Both the position numbers and the translations under genes were made by a program. Shown piece after piece: positions 52,568-64,000 of a DNA stretch of 64,000 nucleotides (its first letter is position 1; the number at the start of each line of letters is the position of its first letter). The DNA is from Serilophus lunatus (Eukaryota; Chordata; Aves; Passeriformes; Eurylaimidae), in the NCBI GenBank assembly GCA_013399895.1, contig VXBA01003435.1:222392-286391 (forward strand). The letters are read 5' to 3'. Under the pieces are notes generated by a model. That model worked only from the letters and a program-made list of their open reading frames with translations. It searched no databases and was not told the origin of the DNA.

Positions 52568-52836
52568 AATGGAGGTTTAGGTTGGACATTAGGAAAAACT
52601 TTTTCACAGAGAGAGTGATTTCCCATTGGAATGGTCTTCCCAGGGAGGTGGTGGAGTCAGCGTCCCTGGATGTATTTAAGGATAGGTTGGATTATGAACT
52701 TAGTGACATGATTTTGATGGTTTAGATGGTTTAGATGATGGATTGGTGTTGGTTAGGTTGTTAAATTGGGTAAAAGGTTGGACTCGATGATCTCTATGGT
52801 CTTTTCCAACCTTGTTAATTCTGTGTAATTATGTGT
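52568..52836 (+). mobile_element. CR1 LINE 3'-end fragment
   Basis: The order 'ggaggtttaggttggacattaggaaaaactttttcaca', 'gaatggtcttcccagggaggtggtggagtcag', 'gtccctggatgtatttaag' and 'ggttggactcgatgatctctatggtcttttccaaccttgttaattctgtg' is the CR1 ORF2 end and 3'UTR. A short internal duplication (gatggttta twice at about 52,717-52,734) lies in the 3'UTR. Confidence 0.92.
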
Positions 52837-55800
52837 AAATCTATTATTTCACTCCCTACTCCTAGTTTGCAGTAATGAGAAAATAGAGCGAGGCTTGATC
52901 TGCCATGCATAGGCTTTGCACTGCCAGCAAATTACATTTTTAATTCATTTGAAGAAGGAAGTAGTGGGAAGTAGGAAACAGGTGAAGCAATTCTGTTGTG
53001 ACTCAAGCGATGTGTATATAAAAATTTAAAGTTAGAAACAATTTTCATCAACTATTCCAACTACTATGTGATGCTTATTATTGTAATTAAAAATTTCTTT
53101 GGGGGGCAAACAGTGCCATAATGACTTAAGAACAAGTGCTCATTTTTCGTTGAGCAATGGCATGGTGACTTGGAAAAAGAAGACTTTCATTTCCAATTGC
53201 TCAAGTAACTGAGAAATCACAGGATAAAATACTACTTAGTTCTGGAAAAAAAATTAGGGCCAGTCTTTCTCATAGATTTTCAGAAAGTACAAAATGCTTG
53301 ATCTTGAAGTAAAGCAGATGAAACACATTCTTTTTGTGATCATATCTGTCTATTTCTGCTAGCTGTTTCATAAGGACTATTCTTATAACTAACCTTTCCT
53401 TGTTTGCACATTTTGAATCACCCTTCAAGGAAAAAAAAAATCCCCAAATTAATGGTTCTTTTGAAATGTTGGTTCTCCAAGTGAACAAAACGTGGCCTTC
53501 TTACATGAAATATTTTACTTTTTGAAAAGTTACCAAGAACTTAAATCTTGAATCTATTATGTGTATAATAAATTGGAAGCTCCAGGATGCAACCTGGGGG
53601 TCTAATTTCAATACTATATATCATTATAACTCTCTTTTTTGAACTGTTCAGAATTCTCTGAGACATATAACCTTTAAACCAATTATTTCTGTCACCAATC
53701 CATTCATCTAAGCAGCCACATGGACAATCAAGGATAATAAATGGAGACCCTTCCTTAGAATTTCAAGGAAAAGAGGTAATAGATTGGATCATGTCATATT
53801 TTGCTACCAGTGGCTTGTTGTAGAATAATTTTGCATTCACTATTTTCTGTGTTTAATAGTATTTCAAGCTATTTCAACATTTCCAAATTTTATATTTCAG
53901 AAAGAATGAACCTAACATAGTTTGGTAAATTCTATGCCAATTTTTATTGAGAATAATACTGGACATACATTAAAATAGCATAAAACAGCTCTATTCATCT
54001 AAAGTAGCAAGTGTTCATTTCATTAATCATATCAAGTATCAGGTGTATTTTTAATATACATTTTGCCTGTTGTTTCTTCTGAGATAGTTTTAGGCACAGA
54101 TAGCCCATATTCACATTGTTGTGTAGCTTAATCTAATTTCCTCTGAACAGTTATAAGTTTTAATAAGCTGATTAAAAAAAAGAGAATAAAACATTATTTT
54201 GTATGGCAGATTTACTGTTGCAGAAAAGACATGAAGTACAAAGCATATATCAAGCATTTCCTTGTTCATGTGCCTTAGGGAGCTTTTTCTTTTTCTTTAG
54301 TATATATTATGTATTAAAAATGAAATAAACACTTTTCATTCATGAACCACGTTGTCAGAAGAATTGTAAAATACAACTGCTAATTTCGAAAGTCAATAAA
54401 ATATTTTCTCAGTTAGTTATTTTGCTCACCTTGAGCAAAAAGGGTCTAAGATTGCTATTAGCCTGTTCAGCTATCTGGTGGGACCATTCTGTTCTGTTTC
54501 CAGTCCCAAGAAAAGATCTGATTATTATCTGATGGATCCTTGTGAGTCCCTGTTGTTTCCTATTGCAACTTTTTCCCATTGCATAGATATTTAATTGAAA
54601 AGGGCTCTTGTTACAAAATCTTCCTCCTTCCCCTTTTAGTGCAGAATTATTCTGTCAGAGGACACCCTCTGCTCTGATGGGAGAAGAACATGGATCACAA
54701 GGATTCACAGGATCTTAATCTAAAGGGTGTTCTCAGTTTATATTTCCAGACGATGACATATCTTCCTACCTGTAAGAGATATTTATTCTTTGCAAAACAA
54801 CTAACACTTTTGCAATTTTTTTTCTTGAAAAGCTTGTGGTTCCCAATGCAACTATTTCCAGAAGACTATGTTATTACTTACCTATCTCTTTCTGAAAAAA
54901 ACCAAACCCAAAACTCACAACCAAATGCAAACAACCCTAATTTAGTGCCTATTTGAATTTTAATTCTCTATACACTCTTCATGGCTTTTAGCAGTATACT
55001 TATATATATACTTCAATATGTATGGGACTATTCTAATCTTGAAAAGTGCTGTGGCTCATTTTTTACTCTCTGCATCTTATTTTTGTTAGGTACAGAAACA
55101 TGTTTTTCTGAATGCTTTATTTTTTTCCCCACCTAACTGAAATAAGACTTCTTTTATATGTAGGGACTCAAAATGTAAGGGTCTCTGATGATTCTAACTC
55201 TGACACTAGGTAAACAGTAGCATCTTTATCTTGAACATTGCTCTTTTCTTCTGAAATTGGCAGGGAGCCCAGTGTTCTTGATCAAAGGCATATTCACAAT
55301 TTTTTAACCTACTTTCATGCTAATTTGTTCTTGTAATCATAAATCAAAATCTTTTGCATTGTTTAAAACTGAAGATAATATTTTTACAAAATCATTTTAG
55401 AGCATTTTGGATATAAATTGGCAATTAATGACAGAAAAATAACTACAGTTAAAGTTGTGTCCTCTAGGCAAATGGTAAGTAAATTAGTGGCTGATGCAAA
55501 ACCCATTAAGGATCCTATTGACTTCAGAGAGTTATGGATTATATCTCAATAAAGAATCTGTACTACAAAAAGACATTAGAAGAGAGAAAAAAAAGAGATA
55601 TCCTTAGAAGTACAAATTGCAACACAGTCCAATCTTCAGCCATGGTAATTATCAGATTTGGGCAAAATTTGTAGGAAAAACAAATCTTGAAAATGCTTAA
55701 TAAAGGTGTATCTCATGATCTACGTTTCTGTCTAAAATTATACTTCTGAATTTTGTAGTCTAAAATATGCATTTCCACAAATGCTTTTTTCTCAGGTAGT

Positions 55801-57462
55801 TTGCCTATGTCCAGATTATTGCTTTCCGGAATTCTGTGTAAAATCAAAAGGAAGCTGGTCACGGAATATCAGTTCTGGAAAACTGAAGAGAGAAAATCCT
55901 TGCTACATGGTATAATGTTCCCAAATGTGGAGGAAAAAGAACCAAGTAATTTTAGAAGAAGAATTGAAGACCCAAAACTGTAGTTGAATGTTGAGGTAGC
56001 TGAAGAAGCGTTTGTTATTAGAACATGGAATATCCAAATTGCTGATTCTCTTCCCATGCTAGTGTGAACTGAGGAGATCGGCACAGGGCAATGGGGCATG
56101 GCATCAAAAAGACAGGTGTCAGCAGGTGGTGCCCTTGTCCACTGTGGGTCAAATTCTTGTTGCTTTGTATATTTAGTTGTGGGAGGACATGAAGAGCTGT
56201 TTTGGTTCCTGTTTTCAATGGGTTTCAAATTGGTGAAAAATCCCGAGAATTTGCTTTCTAGGAGCCACTCATCAGGGTTGAGGTTTCTGGTGGAAAAAGG
56301 AAAAGAGATTATTTGCAGAGTATGTCATTACATTTATTTTTAGTCCACTTAAATGAGGGGAAAATGCTAAAAAGTAACACTGATTTGGGCAGAAGGAACA
56401 ATGGGACCCTACGGTATCTGTTTTTAGCAGATTGATGCCATTAAATATTTGCAAGGGCTATTTCAATGCTCGGTCTTTCAAAGCACTGTAATTAAGCTAT
56501 GAAAAAAATAACAATGCCTTCCATATAGAATGTTCTGCAAGAAGCCTGGAGAATTATTATGATTATTCTATTTTGTAGTTCCTAACTTACTCATCAATCA
56601 TATGACTTCAACAGTATTCATCAGACATAGTCGTAACTGGAAGACCTTAGAAATGCATTAGAAGGAATAAATATGATAAAGAATCTGTTTGCTAAAATCT
56701 TACTAATACAAACGAGAAAGAACATATAGAATATGTGATTATATATCAAATACTTGTCAGCTAAATGGTAGATCAAGCTACAATGTCTACGTTAAAAATT
56801 GAAGATTCAATTTTATAATGATTTTATTTAAACGTAGCAACTTGGAACATTTTGAATTGTTCTAAAATTTTCAGCTCCACTAGAGCAAAATCTATGGAAA
56901 AGACCTGCATCCAAAAAAACTTCTGATAGTCTTTTGGTTTTTGATTATGAATGCTGTAGTGCTTCATTAACTCTTACTTTTATCATGTATTAAGGGAATG
57001 TGTAGTTCTTAAGAACTTAACCTTTTTCTTAAGATTTTTAGAAAACCAGAAACTCACTGAACTCTGAATTCAGTCACCAGAAGTCCTGAGACTTTTTAGG
57101 AAAATATTTTGCATTTTCACATAGTCATCACATTATCTCATCATAAATGCCATATTAACATAGAACTTTTGCTAGGAACCTTCCAGTTACCAATATATAT
57201 GTTGCTTATTGCATACTTAGTTTGAAAAACTATTTTGTTTTTAGTTATAAATGATGAACTGTGGCATTTCTTTTTTTAACAAGAAGTTAAGAGGTACATT
57301 GGACAGAAAAATAGGTTGGGTGGATGTTAAAATGAAAAATGTTTCAAAGTTCTCAACCATTACTTCCAGTGATTTCTTTGAAAATCTTAATACTGAAGAA
57401 AGTTTCAGGAAATCTAAATTACAAATTATAAAATTACATAGTGTGTATTAAACTTTTTTGTT
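52837..57462 (+). other. Intron 1, nothing recognised
   Basis: AT-rich intronic DNA. Overlapping open frames at 55,801-56,343 on both strands (up to 119 codons) have no recognisable motif. No further exon of the channel is present. Confidence 0.5.
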
Positions 57463-57562
57463 GACGAGGACAACCCTTGTTGCTCTAGGACAACCCTGCT
57501 CAAACAGGAAAGTTGGACCAGATGACCCAGTGTGGTCTCTTTCAACCTTATCCATTCTGTGA
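57463..57562 (+). mobile_element. CR1 LINE 3'UTR fragment (about 100 bp)
   Basis: Only the extreme 3' end remains: 'ttgctctaggacaaccctgctcaaacagg', 'agttggaccagatgaccca', 'tctctttcaaccttatccattctgtgat'. This is the standard CR1 tail in the plus orientation, severely 5'-truncated. Confidence 0.88.
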
Positions 57563-58004
57563 TAAGAAATGAAAGTTAACATTTGCAACCATAAACCCAG
57601 AAGTTTTAAATATCTGTTCAAAAGTCTTCAAAGAATTTGAAGGCAGTAACTTCTTAGAATACTTACCTCTAACAGTTTGGAACACTTTTTAGACTAGATA
57701 ATTAATAAAATAAGTTAAATTTCACTGCAGGAGCTTATAATTACTATTATAATTTTCCAGTTAGAGCAATACATGGATACAAGAGAAAAGTTTATTTTAA
57801 ACAGACTTGTGAGTAAGACTTCTGATTCTGTTGAAGTCCCCTGACTGCCTCTTTAGTCAGTCACAAACAGGGGAAAAAAATATGTTGTCATTAAGCCTAC
57901 TAGTCATATTACAATGTAGAGCATATAGCCTTACAGCATAACACCTGATTTTTGAAAAGCAAAATTGCAGGACTGATTTCAGGTTAATAGGGATCTCTCC
58001 TCTG

Positions 58005-59275
58005 AGTAGGGTCACCAAAAGAAGGCTGCTCAGGGTCATGTCCAGCCAGCTAGTGAATATCTCCAAGGGTGAAGATTGCATAACATTTCTGGGGAACTTG
58101 CTGCAGTGTTTGACTACTCTCACAATGATTTTTTTTTTCTTGTATGTAAATTAAGTTTTCTCTCTTTCAATAGTGTCTCTTTTCCTCTTGACCTTTCTTC
58201 AGAGAGAATTTAGCCTTATATTCTTAACTCTTGCATTCATCAGACATTTATATACATGAATAGGATGCTCCTGCACATCTTTGCCAGCCTGGACAATGCA
58301 AACTGTTTCAGCCTCTCCATGTAGGTCAAATGCTTCAAGCACTTCATCACCTTCATCTCACTGAGCTCAACTTACTTCCTTAAGTTCATTGCCCTTGTGT
58401 TTCAGGGAGCCCAGGTACCTAGGACTCCAGCTGTGGCTTCTCCAGTGCTCAGGAGCAAAGAAGGATCACACAGTCACCCCGTGGGTGGTGCAGTCCTGTT
58501 CTCAGTTGGGCCCAGGAAAAGCTATAGGCCTTCTTTGCTGCAAAAGCACATTGCTGGCTCTTCCACCAGAATTGCAAGCCAGTCAGCCCCCAGCCTGTAC
58601 TGATGCACTTAGTTACTTTCGCCCAGATGCAGGATTTAGCATTTTCCTTTCTTGAATTTCTTGATATTATTACTCTTTGCCCATTTCTTTAGCTTATTAA
58701 GGTCTCTTTGGCAGCATAAGCATCTGCTATATCAAATAACCCCCAGATGGACTTCATGCTTCTGAACACAATCTGTTGAGCCCAACAGCTCAACCAGCTT
58801 TCACCTCACCTCAGTGTCTTTGGACATAACCTGTACTTCATCAGTTTGTTGAGGACAATATAGAATCTTATAATCACTAAGGTTGGAAAGACCTCCAGGA
58901 TCATCAAGTCCAAACTTTGACCAAATACCACATGCCTGCTTAGCCATGTCGTGAAGTGCCACATCTACACATTTTCTGAGCACTTACAGGAATGGTTGTA
59001 TTACGGGAGGCATTGATGATAGCCTTGCTAAATCCAAGATAAACAATAACCCCTCATCCACTGAGTACTGTAGTCGTTTCACTGTAGAATGTTTTCAGAT
59101 TCTTATGACATGATTTTCCCTTCATGAATCTATGCTAGCCACTCCCATCTTGTCCATCATATGCTTTGAAAGGGCTTTCATTACTGTTTTCTCCATTACC
59201 TTCCCATTGGTCAGGGTTAGGCTAACTGACTTCTAGTTACTGGGATCCTTCGTCTTGTTGTTCTTGGATTAAATT
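58005..59275 (-). mobile_element. Old antisense CR1 LINE, interrupted by a younger CR1
   Basis: Read on the minus strand, this follows CR1 ORF2 backwards from the 3' region. Plus-strand landmarks in order: 'ctgctcagggtcatgtccagccagc', 'gaatatctccaagg', 'cagtgtttgactactctcac', 'tttcagcctctccatgtaggtc', 'gcacattgctggctc', 'agcccccagcctgtactgatgc', 'acctgtacttcatcagtttgttgagg', then after an insert 'agccttgctaaatccaagataaacaataacccctcatccactgagt', 'gatttttcccttcatgaatctatgctagccactccc' and 'tccattaccttcccattgg..ggttaggctaactgacttctagttactggg'. Strongly decayed, so older than the plus-strand copies. No open frame survives. Confidence 0.85.
58862..59004 (-). mobile_element. CR1 3'-end insertion nested in the older CR1
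   Basis: The plus-strand text 'agaatcttataatcactaaggttggaaagacctccaggatcatcaagtcc' is the reverse complement of a CR1 terminal 3'UTR. It continues through 'gtgaagtgccacatctacacattttctgag' into ORF2-end sequence. It interrupts the older CR1 between 'gttgaggacaata' and 'acgggaggcattgatgatagccttgc', two halves that are adjacent in CR1 ORF2. Both elements lie on the minus strand. Edges are approximate to a few bases. Confidence 0.83.
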
Positions 59276-59984
59276 CTTATATATTCTAAAATAAATAGAG
59301 GGAGGAAGTTCATATAGCTAGGAGGTTCATTTTAACATATAAATGCAACCATTATGTGCAAATACAATATAAAATCAATATGTATATTTATACTACTTTA
59401 AGACTTTTTCAAATGAGCAAAACAGTTTAGAACTGTTGTACTGTGAGTGGATGTTGGGCTCATTAACTTTGCTTCAGAGAGTTAAGAATCTTTGGGATGT
59501 GATAATACTCAAATGTCACAAAACACCATTTAAATTTCAAGATACATGTTTTGAGGGATTTCTGTGAAGACAGCACTTCTGGTAAGAAAACTTCACTTTT
59601 TCTTAGCCATTTTTGGGACTCATTGATGTGCTGTTTGCAGCTATGTTGTCATTTTTCATGTACTGAGGAAGTTCAGCAAAATATCTTTGACTGCCATTTG
59701 TATTTGGCCCTGACACCATGCAATGACAGAGTGTATGTAAATAAGAGGGCTTTGAGTTGCCCTGTGTCTTCAGTAGGATGTTTCTTTCTGAAGTGCAATA
59801 GATAAGGTAGATGCCAATAGATTAGATTTAAAAGTAAAAGATCTTACATAATTTATGTGTTCACACCAGGAAAAAAAAATTATTTAGGTCCAGTATAGAT
59901 AGGAATTATACTATAATTGCTAACTGTTTGTTGTTAATTTAATATCCATTGAGAGCATCCCAGAGGAGAAGGACTTTGCAACGG
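59276..59984 (+). other. Intron 1, nothing recognised
   Basis: AT-rich sequence between two groups of CR1 fragments with no exon or repeat signature seen. Confidence 0.5.
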
Positions 59985-60152
59985 ACTATGTGGAAGTGGT
60001 GGAGTCACTGTCCCTGGAGGTGTTTAAGCAAAAATTGGATGTGGCACTTAGTGCCATGCTCTAGTTGACATAGTGGTGTTCAGTCATAGACTGAGCTCAG
60101 TCTTGGAGGTCTTTTCCAATCTAATTGATTCCTGGATTCTGTGATTTTGTGA
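59985..60152 (+). mobile_element. CR1 LINE 3'-end fragment (upstream member of a pair)
   Basis: 'gtggtggagtcactgtccctggaggtgtttaag' followed by 'atgtggcacttagtgccatg' and 'ggaggtcttttccaatctaattgatt..attctgtgattttgtga' is the end of CR1 ORF2 plus the full 3'UTR with terminal repeat. It abuts the next CR1 fragment directly. Confidence 0.9.
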
Positions 60153-60831
60153 CTTGGGAGTGATTGTTGACAAGAAGCTCAACATGAGTCAGCAATGTGT
60201 ACTTAGAGCCCAGAAAGCCAGCTGCACCCTGGGCTGCATCAAAAGAAACATAAGCAGCACATTGGGGAAGATGGTTGTGCCCCTCTACTCAGCTCTCATG
60301 AAACCCCACCTGGAATACTGCATCCAGCTCTGGGTCTCCCCACATAAGAAGGACATGAACCTGCTGGAAAGGGTCCAGAGAAGGACCACGAAGACAACCT
60401 GAGGACTGCAGCAGCTCGCTTATGGAGAGAAAGCAGAGAGAGTGTGAGTTGTCCAGCCTGGGGAAGAGAAGGCTCAGGGGTGACCTTAGAGCAGCCTTCC
60501 AATACCTAAAGGGAGCCTACAAGAGAGCTGGGAAGGGACATTTGCATAAGGGCATGTAGTGGTAGGACAAGGGGGAATGGCTTTAAGCTGAAAGAGAATA
60601 GGTTTAGATTCAATATTAGGAAGAAATTCTTTACCCTGGAGGTGGTGAGGAACAGGAACAGGTTGCTCAGAGAAGTTATGGATGCTTCATCCCTGGAAGT
60701 ATTCAAAGGCAGGCTGGATGGGGCCCTGAGAAACGTGGTCTGATGGAAGTTGTTGCTGCCTATGGCAGGGGAGTTGGAACTAGAAGGTATTTAGGGTCAC
60801 TTCCAAACCAAAGTATTCCATTTTTCTCTGA
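60153..60831 (+). mobile_element. CR1 LINE 3' fragment (downstream member of a pair)
   Basis: Translation at 60,154-60,402 shows a well-preserved CR1 ORF2 C-terminal region: GVIVDKKLNMSQQCVLRAQK, CTLGCIKRNISSTLGKMVV, LYSALMKPHLEYCIQLW and LLERVQRRTTK. The remaining ORF2 end follows in broken frames (ggctttaagctgaaagagaatagg, aggaagaaattctttaccctggagg). It closes with 'cacttccaaaccaaagtattccattt'. 5'-truncated and inactive. This is one of the better preserved copies in the window. Confidence 0.93.
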
Positions 60832-62978
60832 TACTAGACCCAAGTAAAATGTCTCCCCTAAATCTTTTATTGCTGTTAGTCATTCTTGTATTTGCCATGA
60901 AAATATCTTCCAAAAAATTAATATGTTTGCCCTTGTGAAATGCAAGCTTTACAGAATCACTTGGTGGTTTGCAATAGCTATACCATATTTGTTGTGCTTT
61001 GGAACAAGTGTAACAGAACAAATAATGCCTTAATTCTTTATCTGAAATAGCTCTAGAACAAAGGCATTTCTACTTCAAAAGAATGTCTGATCTTGTTTAC
61101 ATATTGAAAATTGTCCTAGAACCTTCAAAATATTTTCTGAATAATGTGATTTCAGAGAATGACACAAGTTAATGACATCATCTCAATATTTTTAGGAAAG
61201 AGGCTAAAGAGGACTATTCACATTCCTTGGGGTTTTTTAATTTAATTTGGTTTATTATCATCTTAAAAAAAGGGGTAAAGACCTGTTTTTGAAAAAATCC
61301 TCTATCCTTAAACATCTGTTACTGCATAGGAATCACAGAAGTGCCTTCAAACCAGGAAGGGGAATTGAATAATTGAGCATCAAATGGTAATAATTTTCTT
61401 TTTATCCTGTCCTAGTGACACTGAACTCAATGTCATAACTTCCACTGAACCTTGACTTTTATCCAGTGTGTGAAGATAAGGGCATGCAAGAATCATTACA
61501 AGGCTAAGGTTATAGAAAAAGTTTATGAATTTATAACCTGATTTTAGAAGAAACTGAATATTTAATTTTAGTGAAATAAGAGTCAGAATATGAAACCCAT
61601 ACATTTCAGTATTGGCTTCAGTAAAATATCAGGAATGGAAAAAGTCACCTTTCCATATGTGATATTTAACAGCTGTGAATATACTTTACATTTTAGTAAC
61701 AGATAAAAATTAAGGTTCAAAGTTAAATAATTGCAAGGGAAAACAGTACAAGAAGATTAAACCTATTTTATATTCATAAACTGATTTCTTTAGTCACATC
61801 TCCAACTGGAAAGATGAAGTTAAGAAAAACAGTTCTTCAAGGAATGTAATAATTGGATAGTCTTACTAAAAACTGATAGCTTTTGCATGGTGGGGAGAGA
61901 ATTTGGAAGAAATTTTAAACTTGATCATAACAATACATTTCAGAATAGACAGACTAAAAAGAAACAATATTACTACTTATGAAATCACACATTTGCAAAT
62001 CCCAAAAAAACCCCAACCAACTCTCCTCCCCAAAAAACCCATAAAACAAATTGTTTTTTGTAACATCCTGAATTGAGTTTGAACAAACATGAGTCAATAG
62101 TGACATTTATTTTCACTTTTATTATTTTTATTTACTCATGACAAAGCTCATTTATGTAACTAAATTATAGAATCTAATTAAGAAAATGTTGGGAGTTGAA
62201 GTAATTTTTTTCCTAATTTTTGTCTTGGCTCTTTAAAACAAACAAACATACCAAACCAGGGGGGGAAAAAGACAGTTCAAAGTTCTGTATGAACTTATAG
62301 AAAGTTGTAAAAGTTAACCTGCAGAGACAAATTACATTCTTATTTATGGAGCATTACCTAGCTGAATAGTACAACTTATTTGGTCCTGTACTAACAGCTG
62401 GGGACTTTGGAATTCCAGAGCTGTCTTATCACTGCCATTGTACTATGAAACAGTTTTACACTAAGCAATGGTCACTCTGCCTCTGGCCCTTCAGATTCTC
62501 CTGAATTATTTGGTTTCTCTGTCTTCATGGTCAGAATCAAAGCTCATCATATACAAATGCAAAATGGTAAAAACACTAAACACCTCTTGCCTGTCTTCAA
62601 AACTTAGGAAAAGGGTTTGATGCTTCCAAGTCAGAATGACAGATTCCCAATACAGAAAAAGAAAATGAGAAGTAAGCATTTTTTTCAGTCAAACTACTTC
62701 CATTTTTAAATTGACTTTGAAACTATTTTATTTGATTCTCATTACTCATAGGAATTTAAACTTTTTTGGTAAGGGGAAAATAGGTTATAGAAAGAAGTAG
62801 TTCTTTCTCATTGGCCATATATAGGTTACATAGTGATATGTGCCCAGAGCTAAACATGTTCCACATGGTTGTAAGCAAAAGCTTGTATTACTGCTTTGAA
62901 GTTGAGAATGTGAATATCTAAAAGCACCTCTGGACTTGCTTCACGCTTCTGAGTTTAAGTAAAATACTCCCACATAAC

Positions 62979-63010
<32 letters not shown>

Positions 63011-64000
63011 TGTAAAATTTAAAAATGGTAGATTTAAGACATAACAAATTGCACCTACAGTATGCTTAAGAGTTTATAATACATATTCTAAACTGCAAGC
63101 TGAGGAAGAAAAGATTTAAGAATGTTGAAGGTTCAAACCTGAGCCAAAAATATATTCAACTAATAAACAGATTAAGGACTTTGATGTTAAATATGCGATG
63201 CACTCCGTTGCATTTATTATGTAGAGTGGTTACAAGCCTGAAAACTTATTCATATTTAAATTTTTGGACAGGAGAGAGCATTTTTATGTTCTTTGCTAGA
63301 ACTCCTTTGGCATGAACACAGCTTGTACTGAAGTCTTACATACAGTGAATTACTTCAGCTCTGAGTAGCAAAATAGGCATAAATAAAGGTTGTGAAACAG
63401 AAGACACTGAGAAATTAGTTTTTGAATTAAGGATAATATGAAAAGTAGGTAATGAAATTTGATTATATTTGATTGTTATTTTATCTCCTGCAATTTAGTT
63501 TCTAGAACAGAATTGAATACTTGTATTTCAGATGGATGAAGGAATAGTATTGTCCAACCCATAAGGAAAAACATTGCTATCAGGAAAGGATAAAAGGTTA
63601 ATGCATCGATGAAATAAAATTACAACAATTCTTTAAGAATATCGAGACCATAGTATTAAAGGTTTAGTGATATAAAGTTGTTTTTACATGTCTCCTATAC
63701 TTTTTTTCAATACATTCATGGAGGCCTTGTAAGGGAATTAATTATTAATTAATTTTATTTCAGCTAGAACTCAAAACTGAATTTGAAGAGCTGAAGCAGA
63801 AATAAAAGACCTAGGTTTGGTTATGCATATCATGACACTTGTTTCCATGGCCCAATTTAAAACAACAAAGTTGAGCTAGTGAAGAAATATTTCTGCAAAT
63901 TTCTTTTTGGATTAAATTAACCCTAATAATTTTTTAGGATCAGATAAGAGCAGTGTGATCACTGCATCAGACCTCATGTCTGACAAAAAGTAAATGACTG
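60832..64000 (+). other. Intron 1 to window end, no exon seen
   Basis: AT-rich intronic sequence with a poly(A) run at 62,983 and short A/T palindromes (for example aattaattattaattaatt at about 63,737-63,756). No continuation of the channel coding sequence is present. Confidence 0.6.
62983..63010 (+). repeat. Poly(A) run (A28)
   Basis: Twenty-eight consecutive A. Unlike the 21.7-kb tract there is no AATAAA in the preceding 30 nt, so it is simply called low complexity. Confidence 0.93.

Noticed and set aside
55801..56343. Overlapping frames on both strands (up to 119 codons)
   Set aside because: Mutually incompatible frames without known motifs inside the intron. Would need a protein search to revive.
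62983..63010. A28 run as a second retrocopy tail
   Set aside because: No AATAAA in the preceding 30 nt, and no candidate duplication was noticed.
1..64000. CRISPR arrays, bacterial operons, integrated viral genes, rRNA or tRNA genes
   Set aside because: No regularly spaced direct repeats, no prokaryotic gene organisation, and no retroviral gag/pol/env-like frames or tRNA cloverleafs were recognised by eye. A tRNAscan or Infernal run would be needed to exclude small RNAs.

Overview
This is vertebrate nuclear DNA, most likely from a bird. It is AT-rich, contains one interrupted vertebrate gene, and its only recognisable interspersed repeats are CR1 LINE fragments. Several of these end in the avian-type 3' terminus (attctgtgattct) and the rest are 5'-truncated or rearranged pieces. 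There is nothing bacterial, viral or plasmid-like. A crocodilian or turtle is a weaker alternative because these groups also carry CR1.

Layout. Positions 1-28,380 are AT-rich and gene-poor: one clear CR1 3' end (about 2,188-2,398), a doubtful CR1 remnant (about 5,880-5,952), a (GAT)n microsatellite, and a long interrupted poly(A) tract at 21,715 with AATAAA signals about 35 nt upstream. A CpG island begins abruptly near 28,440 and runs to about 30,235. A 946-bp assembly gap (29,170-30,115) lies inside it. GC boxes follow the gap, then a 5' leader, then the only convincing protein-coding segment: the first coding exon of a Kv4-family voltage-gated potassium channel, best matched to KCND2 (Kv4.2), at 30,606-31,720. 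It ends with a consensus splice donor in the selectivity-filter glycine codon. The remaining 32 kb (31,721-64,000) reads as the start of a very long intron 1, with at least seven CR1 fragments between 45.7 and 60.8 kb. One of these is a CR1 inserted inside an older antisense CR1, and another is a head-to-tail CR1 pair.

Functional picture. The window holds the promoter, the 5' leader and the N-terminal two thirds of the channel core: KChIP-binding N-terminus, zinc-binding T1 tetramerisation domain, S1-S5 and the pore helix. S6 and the C-terminus must lie in exons beyond the right edge. The leader before 30,547 holds several upstream ATGs, and a good splice acceptor sits at 30,546, so a 5'UTR intron is a reasonable hypothesis.

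I did not find a previously undescribed biological system. The most useful leads are the possible 5'UTR intron and upstream ORFs, the unusual T1 residues compared with remembered mammalian Kv4.2, the hidden promoter gap, the poly(A)-tailed candidate retrocopy near 21.7 kb, and the nested CR1.
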